Source: Novosphingobium malaysiense (GTDB lineage Bacteria > Pseudomonadota > Alphaproteobacteria > Sphingomonadales > Sphingomonadaceae). From it: a stretch of DNA of 64,000 nucleotides. Under the pieces are notes generated by a model. That model was not told the DNA's origin. It searched no databases and was given only the letters and a program-made list of their open reading frames with translations. Numbering within the stretch: position 1 is the first letter of the stretch; each line of letters opens with the position of its first letter. The DNA lies in assembly GCF_000802225.1 (NCBI RefSeq), contig NZ_JTDI01000003.1, positions 310,001-374,000 on the forward strand, given 5' to 3'. Shown in pieces: positions 1 through 8,147 of the stretch. Position numbers and translations under genes: made by a program.

Positions 1-1
1 C

Positions 2-253
2 GACAAGCTGATCGGACGTCGCATTGCGGCCAAGGTCCAGACCGGGACGCGCGAGGCGCTGCTGGTGCCTTCGCGCTATGTCACCGAGCGGTACGGCATC
101 GCCTACGTCACCATTGTCGGCAAGAACGGCAGCGCGACCCAGGTTCCGGTGCAGACCGCGCCGTCCTCTCAGGAAGGCAAGGTCGAAATCCTCTCGGGCG
201 TCTCTGCCGGTGACACCATCGTTGCCGCTGGAACCGGAGCGACCGGGCAATGA
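2..253 (+). CDS. RND efflux membrane fusion protein, C-terminal end (partial)
   Basis: This is the last 83 codons of a periplasmic adaptor (HlyD/AcrA type) whose start lies outside the window. The open frame runs from base 2 and reads as the beta-barrel and membrane-proximal end of the family: a segment with PSRYV and YVTIV, then a short strand pattern ending VSAGDTIVAAGTGATGQ. The adaptor links an inner-membrane RND pump to an outer-membrane channel. Its stop overlaps the start of the pump gene by 4 bases (ATGA), so the two are translationally coupled. The assignment leans on this coupling as well as on the sequence. Confidence 0.85.
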   Translation, partial: DKLIGRRIAAKVQTGTREALLVPSRYVTERYGIAYVTIVGKNGSATQVPVQTAPSSQEGKVEILSGVSAGDTIVAAGTGATGQ

Positions 254-3200
254 ATCTCGGCATCTCCGGCAACCTGACGCGCGCGACCATTCAGTCGCCG
301 CTTACGCCGCTGTTTCTGCTTGCGGCCATTGTCGTAGGCCTGATCGCTACCATCACGATCCCGCGCGAGGAGGAACCGCAAATCAAGGTTCCGATGGTGG
401 ACATCATGGTTCAGGCGCCGGGACTGACAGCTCCTGACGCGGTCGAACTGGTGGCCAAGCCGCTCGAGACCATCGTCAAGAGCGTGAACGGGGTCGAGCA
501 CGTCTATACCCAGGCGCAGGACAATGGCGTTCTCGTGACCGCACGCTTCCTTGTGGGATCGAACCCGGAAGATGCGGCAATCCGCATCAATGAGAAGATC
601 GAGGCCAACAAGGACCGCATCCCGGTCGGCATTCCGCCCCCCCAGGTGACGGTGCGTGGCATCAACGACGTGCCTATTGTTGTCCTTACACTGACGCCCA
701 AGCCCGGTGCTGCCGGCCAGTGGAACGACCAGGCGCTTGCCGAACTCGCAGGCAAGCTGCGCACCGAAGTGGCCAAGGTCGACGATGTCGGTCTCACCTT
801 CATTACCGGCGGTCAGAAGATGGCGCTGCGCGTCGTGCCCGATCCGGTCAAGTTGGCTGCCTATCGCGTTCCGCTCGGTAACGTCATCGAGGCGGTCAGC
901 CAGGCCAACCGCGCGTTTCCAGCGGGGACGGTGCGCGAGCAAGGGCAGGCGGCTCTTGTCGTCGCGGGCCAGACGCTGAAGGACGCACAGGAACTCTCAC
1001 GGCTTACCGTGCGCTCGGTCACAGGTGCGCCGGTTCTGCTGTCCGATGTCGCCAGGGTGGAACAGTCCCCGACGCAGCATCAGGCCCGCGCCTGGCGCTG
1101 GGCCAAGGATGAGAATGGCCGGTGGTCGATGGCGCCCGCGGTCAGCCTCGCCATAGCCAAGCGTGCAGGCGCCAACGCGGTTACCGTTTCGGATCAGATC
1201 GTCGAGCGAGTGCACTTGCTCGAAGGCAAGCTCATCCCGGATTCGGTCCATGTTGCCGTGACGCGCAACTATGGTGAAACGGCGGACGAGAAGGCCAACG
1301 AACTTATCTTCCACCTGGCACTCGCGACCGTTTCGATCGTGATCCTGATCGGCTTTTCCATCGGCTGGCGCGAGGCCGGGGTGACGGCAATCGTCATTCC
1401 CACGACGATCATGCTGACCATGTTCGCATCCAACGTGATGGGCTTCACGATCAACCGCGTCAGTTTGTTTGCATTGATCTTTTCGATCGGTATCCTCGTC
1501 GATGATGCCATCGTCATGATCGAGAACATCGCCCGACACTGGGCGATGAAGGATGACCGGAGCGCCATCGATGCGGCGGTCGATGCCGTCGCCGAAGTCG
1601 GTAACCCCACCATCATCGCCACGCTGACGGTCGTCGCGGCGTTGCTGCCGATGCTTTTCGTCTCCGGACTCATGGGTCCCTACATGGCGCCGATCCCGAT
1701 CAATGCGTCCGCGGCGATGATCTTCAGCTTCTTCGTGGCGGTTATCATTGCGCCCTGGCTGATGATCCGCTTTGCGCGCACGGCGCTTTCGCAGCACGAG
1801 CACGAGGATACGCACGGCGGCAAGCTGGGCGGGCTGTACAAGCGCACCGCCGCGAAGGTTATCGCCACCAGGAAGGGGGCCTGGCGCTTCCTGATCGCGG
1901 TCGGCATTGCCACTCTGATCGCCTGCTCGATGTTCTACTTCAAGGCCGTGACGGTGAAGCTGCTGCCGTTCGACAACAAGAGCGAAGTGCAACTCGTCGC
2001 CGACATGCCGGAGGGAACAAGCCTGGAAACGACGTCGCGCATCCTGGAGCAGGCTGCCTCGGTGACGCGCTCGATCCCCGAGGTGGTTTCGATGGAAGCC
2101 TATGCGGGCACCTCGGCGCCGTTCAACTTCAATGGTCTCGTCCGTCACTACTTCCTGCGCAACCAGCCGGAAATGGGCGACCTGATGGTCACGCTGGAGC
2201 CCAAGGGCGACCGGTCGCGCTCGAGTCATGAAATTGCGGTGGACCTGCGGGAAAAGCTAAGGGCGGTTCCACTTCCTGCCGGCGGTTCGCTCAAGGTCGT
2301 CGAAACCCCGCCGGGGCCGCCGGTTCTCGCCACGCTGCTGGCCGAGATCTACGGGCCGGATGAGGCCACGCGCGTCAAGACGGCCGAGCAGGTGGAGAAG
2401 ATCTTCAAGTCCGTGCCCTTCATCGTCGACGTCGACAATTCCTTCGGCGAACCGCGCCCGACGCTCAAGCTGATCCCGGACAGGGCCAAGCTGGACCATT
2501 ACGGCCTATCGGAACGCCAGCTGTTCGATTCCATCGGCGCTTTGCTGGGAACGCAGACGGTCGGCTATGCACCGCGGGGTGGCGGGCGGGATCCGCTGCC
2601 GATCGAAATGACGCTGGACCAGTCCCAGCGCAACTGGTCGGCGGCCCTGGCGGCAACGCCCGTCGCGGTTGCGCAAGGTCCCGCGGGGCCGCAACTCGTC
2701 CAGTTGGGACAGCTCGTCACGGCAGAGATGGCGCCCGGGGGGCAAGCGATCTTCCGTCGCGACGGTCGCGGAGTCGACATGGTTACCGCGGAACTTGCAG
2801 GCCGTTACGAGGCGCCGATCTACGGAATGCTGGCCGTGGACGACGCCATCGACAGCTATGACTGGACGGCGCACGGTCTGGAGAAACCGGAGATCCTGCT
2901 GCACGGCCAGCCGGAGGATGAAAGCCACACCTCTGTGTTGTGGGACGGTGAATGGGAGATCACCTGGGTCACTTTCCGCGACATGGGCGGCGCCTTCATG
3001 GTGGCCCTTCTGGGCATCTACGTCCTGGTTGTCGGTCAGTTCCGCAGCTTCACGGTCCCGCTGGTGATCCTCACTCCGGTCCCCTTGACCCTGGTGGGCA
3101 TCGTGCTGGGCCACATGCTGTTCGGCGCGCCGTTCACGGCCACCTCGATGATCGGCTTCATTGCCCTTGCCGGCATCATCGTGCGGAACTCGATCCTGCT

Positions 3201-3474
3201 GGTGGACTTTATTCGTCACACGCGTTCGCCTGAGAAGAGCTTGCGCGAGACGCTGCTGGAGGCCGGCATGATACGATTCAAACCCATCGTTCTGACTGCC
3301 GCGGCAGCCATGATCGGTGCGGCGGTGATATTGACCGATCCGATCTTTCAGGGTCTGGCTATCTCGCTGCTGTTTGGTCTTGCGTCCTCGACCTTGCTCA
3401 CGGTTCTGGTTATTCCGGCCATTTACATAGTCTTACGGGACGACGATCGTCCTCTTGAAAGTGCGGGATCATGA
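250..3474 (+). CDS. RND efflux pump, inner-membrane permease
   Basis: A 1074-residue proton-driven efflux transporter of the AcrB/MexB superfamily, the usual full length. The first membrane helix is near residues 15-35, followed by periplasmic porter domain 1, a helix cluster from about 355, porter domain 2 from about 570, and the last helix cluster from about 915. The GILVDDAIVMIEN motif carries the paired aspartates D418-D419 used for proton relay in the HAE branch; metal pumps of the CusA branch usually have a different pattern, so drug or organic substrates are more likely. The substrate is not readable from sequence. It is coupled by ATGA overlaps to the adaptor upstream and to an ArsR-type regulator downstream. 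No outer-membrane channel gene is visible next to it. Confidence 0.93.
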   Translation: MNLGISGNLTRATIQSPLTPLFLLAAIVVGLIATITIPREEEPQIKVPMVDIMVQAPGLTAPDAVELVAKPLETIVKSVNGVEHVYTQAQDNGVLVTARFLVGSNPEDAAIRINEKIEANKDRIPVGIPPPQVTVRGINDVPIVVLTLTPKPGAAGQWNDQALAELAGKLRTEVAKVDDVGLTFITGGQKMALRVVPDPVKLAAYRVPLGNVIEAVSQANRAFPAGTVREQGQAALVVAGQTLKDAQELSRLTVRSVTGAPVLLSDVARVEQSPTQHQARAWRWAKDENGRWSMAPAVSLAIAKRAGANAVTVSDQIVERVHLLEGKLIPDSVHVAVTRNYGETADEKANELIFHLALATVSIVILIGFSIGWREAGVTAIVIPTTIMLTMFASNVMGFTINRVSLFALIFSIGILVDDAIVMIENIARHWAMKDDRSAIDAAVDAVAEVGNPTIIATLTVVAALLPMLFVSGLMGPYMAPIPINASAAMIFSFFVAVIIAPWLMIRFARTALSQHEHEDTHGGKLGGLYKRTAAKVIATRKGAWRFLIAVGIATLIACSMFYFKAVTVKLLPFDNKSEVQLVADMPEGTSLETTSRILEQAASVTRSIPEVVSMEAYAGTSAPFNFNGLVRHYFLRNQPEMGDLMVTLEPKGDRSRSSHEIAVDLREKLRAVPLPAGGSLKVVETPPGPPVLATLLAEIYGPDEATRVKTAEQVEKIFKSVPFIVDVDNSFGEPRPTLKLIPDRAKLDHYGLSERQLFDSIGALLGTQTVGYAPRGGGRDPLPIEMTLDQSQRNWSAALAATPVAVAQGPAGPQLVQLGQLVTAEMAPGGQAIFRRDGRGVDMVTAELAGRYEAPIYGMLAVDDAIDSYDWTAHGLEKPEILLHGQPEDESHTSVLWDGEWEITWVTFRDMGGAFMVALLGIYVLVVGQFRSFTVPLVILTPVPLTLVGIVLGHMLFGAPFTATSMIGFIALAGIIVRNSILLVDFIRHTRSPEKSLRETLLEAGMIRFKPIVLTAAAAMIGAAVILTDPIFQGLAISLLFGLASSTLLTVLVIPAIYIVLRDDDRPLESAGS

Positions 3475-3782
3475 AGCCGACCGACCTCACCGAACTCAAA
3501 ACCAACGCCAACGTGATGGCGGCCCGGCTCAAGATGATGAGCCACCCCGAAAGATTGCTTATGCTGTGCCGGATGGACGAGGGGGAAGTGTCGGTAACCG
3601 AACTGGTGGCGCTGACTGGCCTGTCACAGTCGTCCGTCTCTCAGCACCTCGCGATGCTGCGCGAAGAAGGCGTCGTGACCATTCGCGGCGAAGCGCAGAC
3701 CCGCTACTACAGCCTCAAGGACAATGTCGTGCGGCAGATCATCCATGCCCTTTGCGACATTTGCGAGAATTCCTGCGAGTAA
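3471..3782 (+). CDS. ArsR/SmtB-family transcriptional regulator
   Basis: A 103-residue winged-helix repressor. The recognition helix region reads LTGLSQSSVSQHLAMLREEGVV, the classic ArsR pattern. Cysteines lie at C33 (LLMLCRM, before the DNA-binding helices) and at C95, C98 and C102 in the C-terminal tail (CDICENSCE). Persulfide sensors of the BigR/SqrR type use two cysteines about 65 residues apart, and C33 to C98 matches that spacing, so a thiol or persulfide signal is possible; a metal signal is the alternative. The start overlaps the stop of the RND gene (ATGA), so the regulator is the third gene of the efflux operon and probably controls it. Confidence 0.9.
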   Translation: MKPTDLTELKTNANVMAARLKMMSHPERLLMLCRMDEGEVSVTELVALTGLSQSSVSQHLAMLREEGVVTIRGEAQTRYYSLKDNVVRQIIHALCDICENSCE

Positions 3783-3807
3783 CCGGCCTCTTCCTGGAAA
3801 ACACGTC

Positions 3808-4245
3808 ATGACGGATACTTTGATCATAGCCTGCCCCGCCTGCGCCTCGCTCAACCGTGTGCCGCGTGAGAAACTGGCGCAAGGCGGCAAGTGCGGCCGA
3901 TGCAGCTCTCCCTTGTTCGACGGGCATCCGGTCACCTTGACAGCGGCAAACTTCGATGCGCACGCGGCGCGCAGCGGAATCCCGCTGCTGGTGGACTTCT
4001 GGGCGTCGTGGTGCGGCCCGTGCCGCCAGATGGCACCGCAATTCGAAGCGGCGGCCGCCGATCTTGAGCCGCAAGTCCGGCTCGGCAAGCTCGATACCGA
4101 AGCCGAACAGGCCATTGCCGGGCGGTTTGGTATCCGCTCGATCCCGACAATGATTCTGGTCTCGGGCGGCCGCGAGATCGCGCGTCAATCGGGCGCCATG
4201 CCGAAAAGTGCGATTGTCGGCTGGGTTCGCCAGGAATTGGGTTGA
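3808..4245 (+). CDS. trxC: Thioredoxin 2 (TrxC)
   Basis: A 145-residue cytoplasmic disulfide reductase. The N-terminal zinc ribbon has two CxxC pairs (C9/C12 and C29/C32), which separates TrxC from ordinary thioredoxin. The thioredoxin fold follows with the active site WCGPC (C69 and C72) and the cis-proline loop RSIPTMIL. The ATG at 3808 gives the zinc ribbon directly; the frame stays open upstream but the extra residues do not resemble TrxC. It lies 25 bases after the ArsR gene and 10 bases before the methyltransferase gene, so it probably belongs to the efflux operon. Its presence there hints that the operon answers thiol stress. Confidence 0.93.
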   Translation: MTDTLIIACPACASLNRVPREKLAQGGKCGRCSSPLFDGHPVTLTAANFDAHAARSGIPLLVDFWASWCGPCRQMAPQFEAAAADLEPQVRLGKLDTEAEQAIAGRFGIRSIPTMILVSGGREIARQSGAMPKSAIVGWVRQELG

Positions 4246-4255
4246 GGGAGCAGAG

Positions 4256-5110
4256 ATGGCCGAAGCATCGCATCCCCTGAAGTACGAAGACTGGGGCGGC
4301 GAGATGGGCGCCAGGTGGCTTGCCAATCTCAAGGGCTTTGAGGGAACGATCGCGCCCGTGGGCGAGGCCCTGCTGGCCCGTGCAGCCTTTGCGCCGGGCG
4401 AACGGGTGATCGATCTTGGCTTCGGGGGCGGCGCCACGACCATAGCCATCGCCGAAGCCGTCAGTCCCGGAGGATGCGTGCTGGGCCTCGACATTTCTCC
4501 CGACCTCACGAGCGCTGCCACCCGCCGGGCACGGCAGGCCGGCATCGACAATGCGCAGTTCCTTTGCGGCGATGCGGCGACCGCCAGCGTGCCGGATGGC
4601 CCATACGACAGGCTTGTGTCCCGGTTCGGCAGCATGTTCTTTGCAGAGCCGGTTGGTGCATTCGCCAACCTTCGCTCCATGCTCAAGCATGGAGGACGGA
4701 TCGATCTGGCGGTATGGGGGCCGCCCGCGGAGAACCCGTGGATGCGCGAAGGAATGGAGGTCGCGCGCAACCATGTGGAAATGCCGGCGCCGGTTCCGCG
4801 CGCGCCAGGCCCCTTTGCCTTCGAAGACCTGGACTACCTGCGAGAGATCCTGGCCGGCTCTGGCTTTCACGATGTCGACATCGGTGCCGCGGTCGGCCAA
4901 CTTCCGGTCGGCGGTGCAGGCGCGAGCGCCGAACAGGCCCGCGACTTTGCGCAGAACGCGATGGCTTTCGGGCAGGTGCTGCTGGATTATCCATCCGACG
5001 TGCAGGCTGCGGTGGCGCGCGAACTCGCGCATCTTTATGGGCGGCACTATCGTCCCGGGGAAGGCGTGATGATGGACTATTGCGCCTGGCTGGTATCGGC
5101 GCGGGCCTGA
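4256..5110 (+). CDS. Class I SAM-dependent methyltransferase
   Basis: A 284-residue Rossmann-fold methyltransferase. The SAM-binding loop reads VIDLGFGGGATT, followed by an acidic strand end (GLDISPDL) and the motif GDAATA. The N-terminal KYEDWGGEMGARW and the overall length resemble small-molecule methyltransferases of the UbiE/Methyltransf_25 group. The acceptor is unknown. The chosen ATG has GGGAG upstream at about 4246 and starts 10 bases after trxC. It is probably the last gene of the efflux operon and is followed by a GC-rich hairpin. Confidence 0.85.
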   Translation: MAEASHPLKYEDWGGEMGARWLANLKGFEGTIAPVGEALLARAAFAPGERVIDLGFGGGATTIAIAEAVSPGGCVLGLDISPDLTSAATRRARQAGIDNAQFLCGDAATASVPDGPYDRLVSRFGSMFFAEPVGAFANLRSMLKHGGRIDLAVWGPPAENPWMREGMEVARNHVEMPAPVPRAPGPFAFEDLDYLREILAGSGFHDVDIGAAVGQLPVGGAGASAEQARDFAQNAMAFGQVLLDYPSDVQAAVARELAHLYGRHYRPGEGVMMDYCAWLVSARA

Positions 5111-5120
5111 GGTGCCGAAC

Positions 5121-5152
5121 CCGAGGCCGCCGCTCCCCGCCCGGCGGCTCGG
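5121..5152. terminator. GC-rich hairpin between convergent genes
   Basis: The arms CCGAGGCCGCCG and CGGCGGCTCGG pair with a single bulged G around a 9-base loop. It lies between the convergent ends of the methyltransferase gene (5110) and cydX (5166), so it could end transcription from both sides. There is no clear T run, so its strength as an intrinsic terminator is uncertain. Confidence 0.4.
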
Positions 5153-5165
5153 AACATTTGCGCTT

Positions 5166-5276
5166 CTAGACTTCGGGGTCGTCGCTCATGGGCGAACGAA
5201 ACTCGTGCCACATGCCGTTGATGATGCCGAAGGCGACTGCCAGGCCGAGGCCGAGAATCCAGGAAAAGTACCACAT
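5166..5276 (-). CDS. cydX: Cytochrome bd oxidase small subunit CydX
   Basis: A 36-residue single-helix membrane protein. It begins MWYFSWILGLGLAVAFGI and continues into INGMWHE, the signature of the CydX/YbgT family (W at 2 and 6, GLG, and a helix followed by N and W). CydX binds CydA and stabilises the haem groups of the bd oxidase. It starts 15 bases after the cydB stop and is the last gene of the cydABX operon. The polar C-terminal tail (MSDDPEV) is longer than in some relatives. Confidence 0.93.
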   Translation of the reverse strand: MWYFSWILGLGLAVAFGIINGMWHEFRSPMSDDPEV

Positions 5277-5291
5277 TGGCGTTCGTCCTTC

Positions 5292-6440
5292 TCAGTAGAG
5301 GTCGGGGTCGGTACGGACCTGCTCGATCGTGATCCGGCCGAACATGACGCGCATGGCCCAGGTGGTATAGGCCAGCACGATCGGCAGGAAGATCACCGTC
5401 ACCAGAAGCATGATCCACAAGGTGAGCTGGCTGGAGGATGCGTTCCAGACGGTCAGGCTCGATTGCGGATCGATGGCGCTGGGTAGGATGAAGGGAAACA
5501 TCGACAGGCCGACCGTCGATATGATGCCGATCGTGGCCATCGACGATCCGGCCAGGTTGATCAGGTGATTGCGGCTGCGAATGCCGAATAGCACCACCAG
5601 CGGGCCTGCAAGACCGAGAATGGGCGCCAACAGCATCCAGGGATGGCGACCATAGTTGTCGAGCCAGGCGCCGGGCGCGGGGGTGGCCGGAACGTAGCGC
5701 GGATTCGACGGGCCCATCGGGTCGATCAGCCCTTCGATCCGGAAGCCCATCTGGCCCATGGCGACCCAGATGCCGCCCAGGGCGAACAGGGCGATGGAGA
5801 CCATCGCGGCGACGCTGCCGATGCGCCTGGCACGGTCGAGCACCGGTCCTTCCTCGATCTTCGTCGCGAGGAAGCCGGCCCCGTGCATCACGACCATCGC
5901 TACCGAAAGCAGCCCGGTCATGAGCGCAAAGGGCGAAAACAGCCCGAGAAGAGAGCCCGCGTAGAAGGACCGCAGGTCGCTATCGAGCCGGAAGGGCAGT
6001 CCCTGCAGGACGTTGCCAACCGCCACGCCGAAGACAAGCGCAGGCACGAAGCCACCGGTGAACAGTGCCCAGTCCCAGCGGCTGCGCCACGCCGGATCCG
6101 GGTGCTTCGAGCGGTACTTGAAACTGACCGGTCGCAATATGAGCGCAGCAAGCACCAGGAACATTGCCAGATAGAACCCGGAAAAGCTGACGGCGTAGAC
6201 AAAGGGCCATGCGGCAAATATCGCGCCGCCGCCGAGGATGAACCATACCTGGTGGCCTTCCCAATGCGGAGCCACCGCATTGATTGCCATGCGTCGTTCC
6301 TCGTCCGTCCTGCCGATGAAGGGCATCAGCGTCGCGACGCCGAGATCGTAGCCATCGGTCAGCGCGAAGCCGATCAGCAGCACACCCATCAGCGACCACC
6401 AGATCAGTCGGAGCGTTTCGTAGTCCAGGGGAATTGCCAT
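5292..6440 (-). CDS. cydB: Cytochrome bd ubiquinol oxidase subunit II
   Basis: A 382-residue polytopic membrane protein, close to the 379 residues of the E. coli protein. It begins MAIPLDYETLRLIWWSLMGVLLIGFALTDGYDLG, a conserved CydB start, and contains the PYVPATPAPG-like segment RYVPATPAPGAWLDNY before the later helices. It forms the heterodimer with CydA that reduces oxygen with ubiquinol at high affinity. The open frame continues upstream but overlaps cydA, so the ATG at 6440 is used. It sits 14 bases after the cydA stop. Confidence 0.95.
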   Translation of the reverse strand: MAIPLDYETLRLIWWSLMGVLLIGFALTDGYDLGVATLMPFIGRTDEERRMAINAVAPHWEGHQVWFILGGGAIFAAWPFVYAVSFSGFYLAMFLVLAALILRPVSFKYRSKHPDPAWRSRWDWALFTGGFVPALVFGVAVGNVLQGLPFRLDSDLRSFYAGSLLGLFSPFALMTGLLSVAMVVMHGAGFLATKIEEGPVLDRARRIGSVAAMVSIALFALGGIWVAMGQMGFRIEGLIDPMGPSNPRYVPATPAPGAWLDNYGRHPWMLLAPILGLAGPLVVLFGIRSRNHLINLAGSSMATIGIISTVGLSMFPFILPSAIDPQSSLTVWNASSSQLTLWIMLLVTVIFLPIVLAYTTWAMRVMFGRITIEQVRTDPDLY

Positions 6441-6454
6441 CTTGCGAAACTCCC

Positions 6455-8038
6455 TTATTCGGCCGGCAACGGCGCGATGCCGCCGTTCGTGTCGGCCTTG
6501 TCGTCCGCGGCCGATGCGTGGTGCTCGATCGGCCCCTTCCGTATTGTCGCGAGCATCAGACGAACTTCGATCACCGCCAGCGCGCTGTAGAGCAGGGTGA
6601 ACCCGATGATCGTGGTCCAGATCTGGCTGATGGTCAGCGAGGACGCACCGAGGAAGGTGGGTAGCACGCCTTCCACGGCCCAGGGCTGGCGGCCGATTTC
6701 CGCGAGCACCCATCCGCCTTCAATGGCAAGCCAGGGCAGCGGGATGATGGCCACGGCGATCCGGAGGAACCATCGCTTCTCGAACTGGCAGACCGACGCG
6801 CAGTAGAAGGCGAGGGCGAAAAAGCCGATGAAGAAGAAACCCAGACCTGCCATCACGCGAAAGAGCCAGAACATGACGGGCACGTTGGGGATCGTATCCT
6901 TAGCTGCCAGCAGGATCTGCTGTTCGCTCGCCTGCCGAGGGTCCTCGATATAGCGCTTGAGCAGCATTGCGTAGCCCAGATCGCGCTTGTGCTTTTCGAA
7001 GGCTTCGCGTGCGACAGGATCGGTGCGGTTGGCCTTGAGCTTTTCGACCGCGTCGTAGGCGACGAGCCCGCTGCGGATGCGTTGCTCCGCCTTGAGGACG
7101 AGTTCATTGATGCCCATGACCTCGCCGGTCAGGCTGCGCGTAGCGATAAGCCCGAGGACGAATGGAACTTTGACCTCGTATCGGGTCGTCTGGTTCATGA
7201 GATCGGGGATGCCGAAGATGGCAAGGCCGGCCGGGGCGGACTCGGTGTGCCACATGCCTTCAATGGCCGCGAGCTTCATCTTCTGATTGTCGGTCAGCGC
7301 ATAGCCGGATTCGTCGCCCAGGACGACCACCGAAAGAGAGGAGGCGAGGCCGAAGGCGGCTGCAACCATCATCGAACGGCGCGCGACGTTGGTCCATTTG
7401 CCTTTGAGCAGGTACCAGGCGGATACGCCCAGCACGAACACCGAAGCGCAGACGTAGCCCGCACTGACGGTATGGACGAACTTGGCCTGGGCCACAGGGT
7501 TGAACAGGACCGAGTAGAAGTCCGTCACTTCCATGCGCATCGTTTCGGGATTGAACGATGCGCCGGCGGGGTTCTGCATCCATCCGTTGGCAATGAGGAT
7601 CCACAGCGCCGACAGGTTCGAGCCGATGGCCACGCAGAACGTTACGGCGAGGTGCCCGACCTTGGATAGCCGATCCCAGCCGAAGAACATCAGACCCACG
7701 AAAGTCGCCTCGAGGAAGAACGCCATCAGCCCCTCTATCGCCAGCGGCGCGCCGAAGATGTCCCCCACGTAATGCGAGTAATAGGCCCAGTTTGTGCCGA
7801 ACTCGAACTCCATCGTGATCCCGGTGGCCACGCCGAGCACGAAGTTGATGCCGAACAGCTTGCCCCAGAAGCGCGTGATGACCCGCCAGATTTCCTTGCC
7901 GGTCATCACATAGATGCTCTCCATGATGACGAGGAGGAACGAAAGGCCCAGGGTTAGCGGTACGAAAAGGAAGTGGTACATAGCCGTGAGCGCGAATTGC
8001 AGCCGCGAAAGCTCGACAACCGCCATGTCCATGAGCAT
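6455..8038 (-). CDS. cydA: Cytochrome bd ubiquinol oxidase subunit I
   Basis: A 527-residue haem-bearing subunit, very like E. coli CydA (522 residues) along its whole length. The haem ligand His of ALTAMYH is residue 22 here (E. coli H19), the second ligand lies in NPVAQAKFVHTV, and the GRQPW motif is present near residue 440. The long Q-loop between helices 6 and 7 (with LNQTTRYEV and the charged stretch to about residue 390) places it in the long-loop subfamily. Three in-frame ATG codons lie within the first five codons; the first is reported. It is transcribed away from cydDC. Confidence 0.96.
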   Translation of the reverse strand: MLMDMAVVELSRLQFALTAMYHFLFVPLTLGLSFLLVIMESIYVMTGKEIWRVITRFWGKLFGINFVLGVATGITMEFEFGTNWAYYSHYVGDIFGAPLAIEGLMAFFLEATFVGLMFFGWDRLSKVGHLAVTFCVAIGSNLSALWILIANGWMQNPAGASFNPETMRMEVTDFYSVLFNPVAQAKFVHTVSAGYVCASVFVLGVSAWYLLKGKWTNVARRSMMVAAAFGLASSLSVVVLGDESGYALTDNQKMKLAAIEGMWHTESAPAGLAIFGIPDLMNQTTRYEVKVPFVLGLIATRSLTGEVMGINELVLKAEQRIRSGLVAYDAVEKLKANRTDPVAREAFEKHKRDLGYAMLLKRYIEDPRQASEQQILLAAKDTIPNVPVMFWLFRVMAGLGFFFIGFFALAFYCASVCQFEKRWFLRIAVAIIPLPWLAIEGGWVLAEIGRQPWAVEGVLPTFLGASSLTISQIWTTIIGFTLLYSALAVIEVRLMLATIRKGPIEHHASAADDKADTNGGIAPLPAE

Positions 8039-8147
8039 GCTCCTGTCGCTATAGGTAGCCGGAGGCGGGACTCGACTCGTTGGGTCCCGTCAGTTAGCGG
8101 GTCGCCGAATATTAGAAATAGTTAATGTAGTCAACGTTTCCCTGTTC
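8039..8147. promoter_or_regulatory. Divergent cydA/cydD promoter region
   Basis: This 109-base gap must hold the promoters for both cyd transcripts. The part from 8100 to 8140 is AT-rich against a GC-rich background. On the minus strand TTGACT at 8134-8129 is a good -35 element; candidate -10 hexamers are TATTCG with a 17-base spacer or TAATAT with a 14-base spacer, neither ideal. No perfect FNR-type palindrome is visible. Confidence 0.4.

Noticed and set aside
997..2229. 410-codon open frame on the minus strand
   Set aside because: It is antisense to the RND pump, is rich in R/H/D as expected of a GC-rich shadow frame, and matches no family.
3932..5047. 371-codon minus-strand frame over trxC and the methyltransferase
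   Set aside because: Shadow of two well-supported plus-strand genes.
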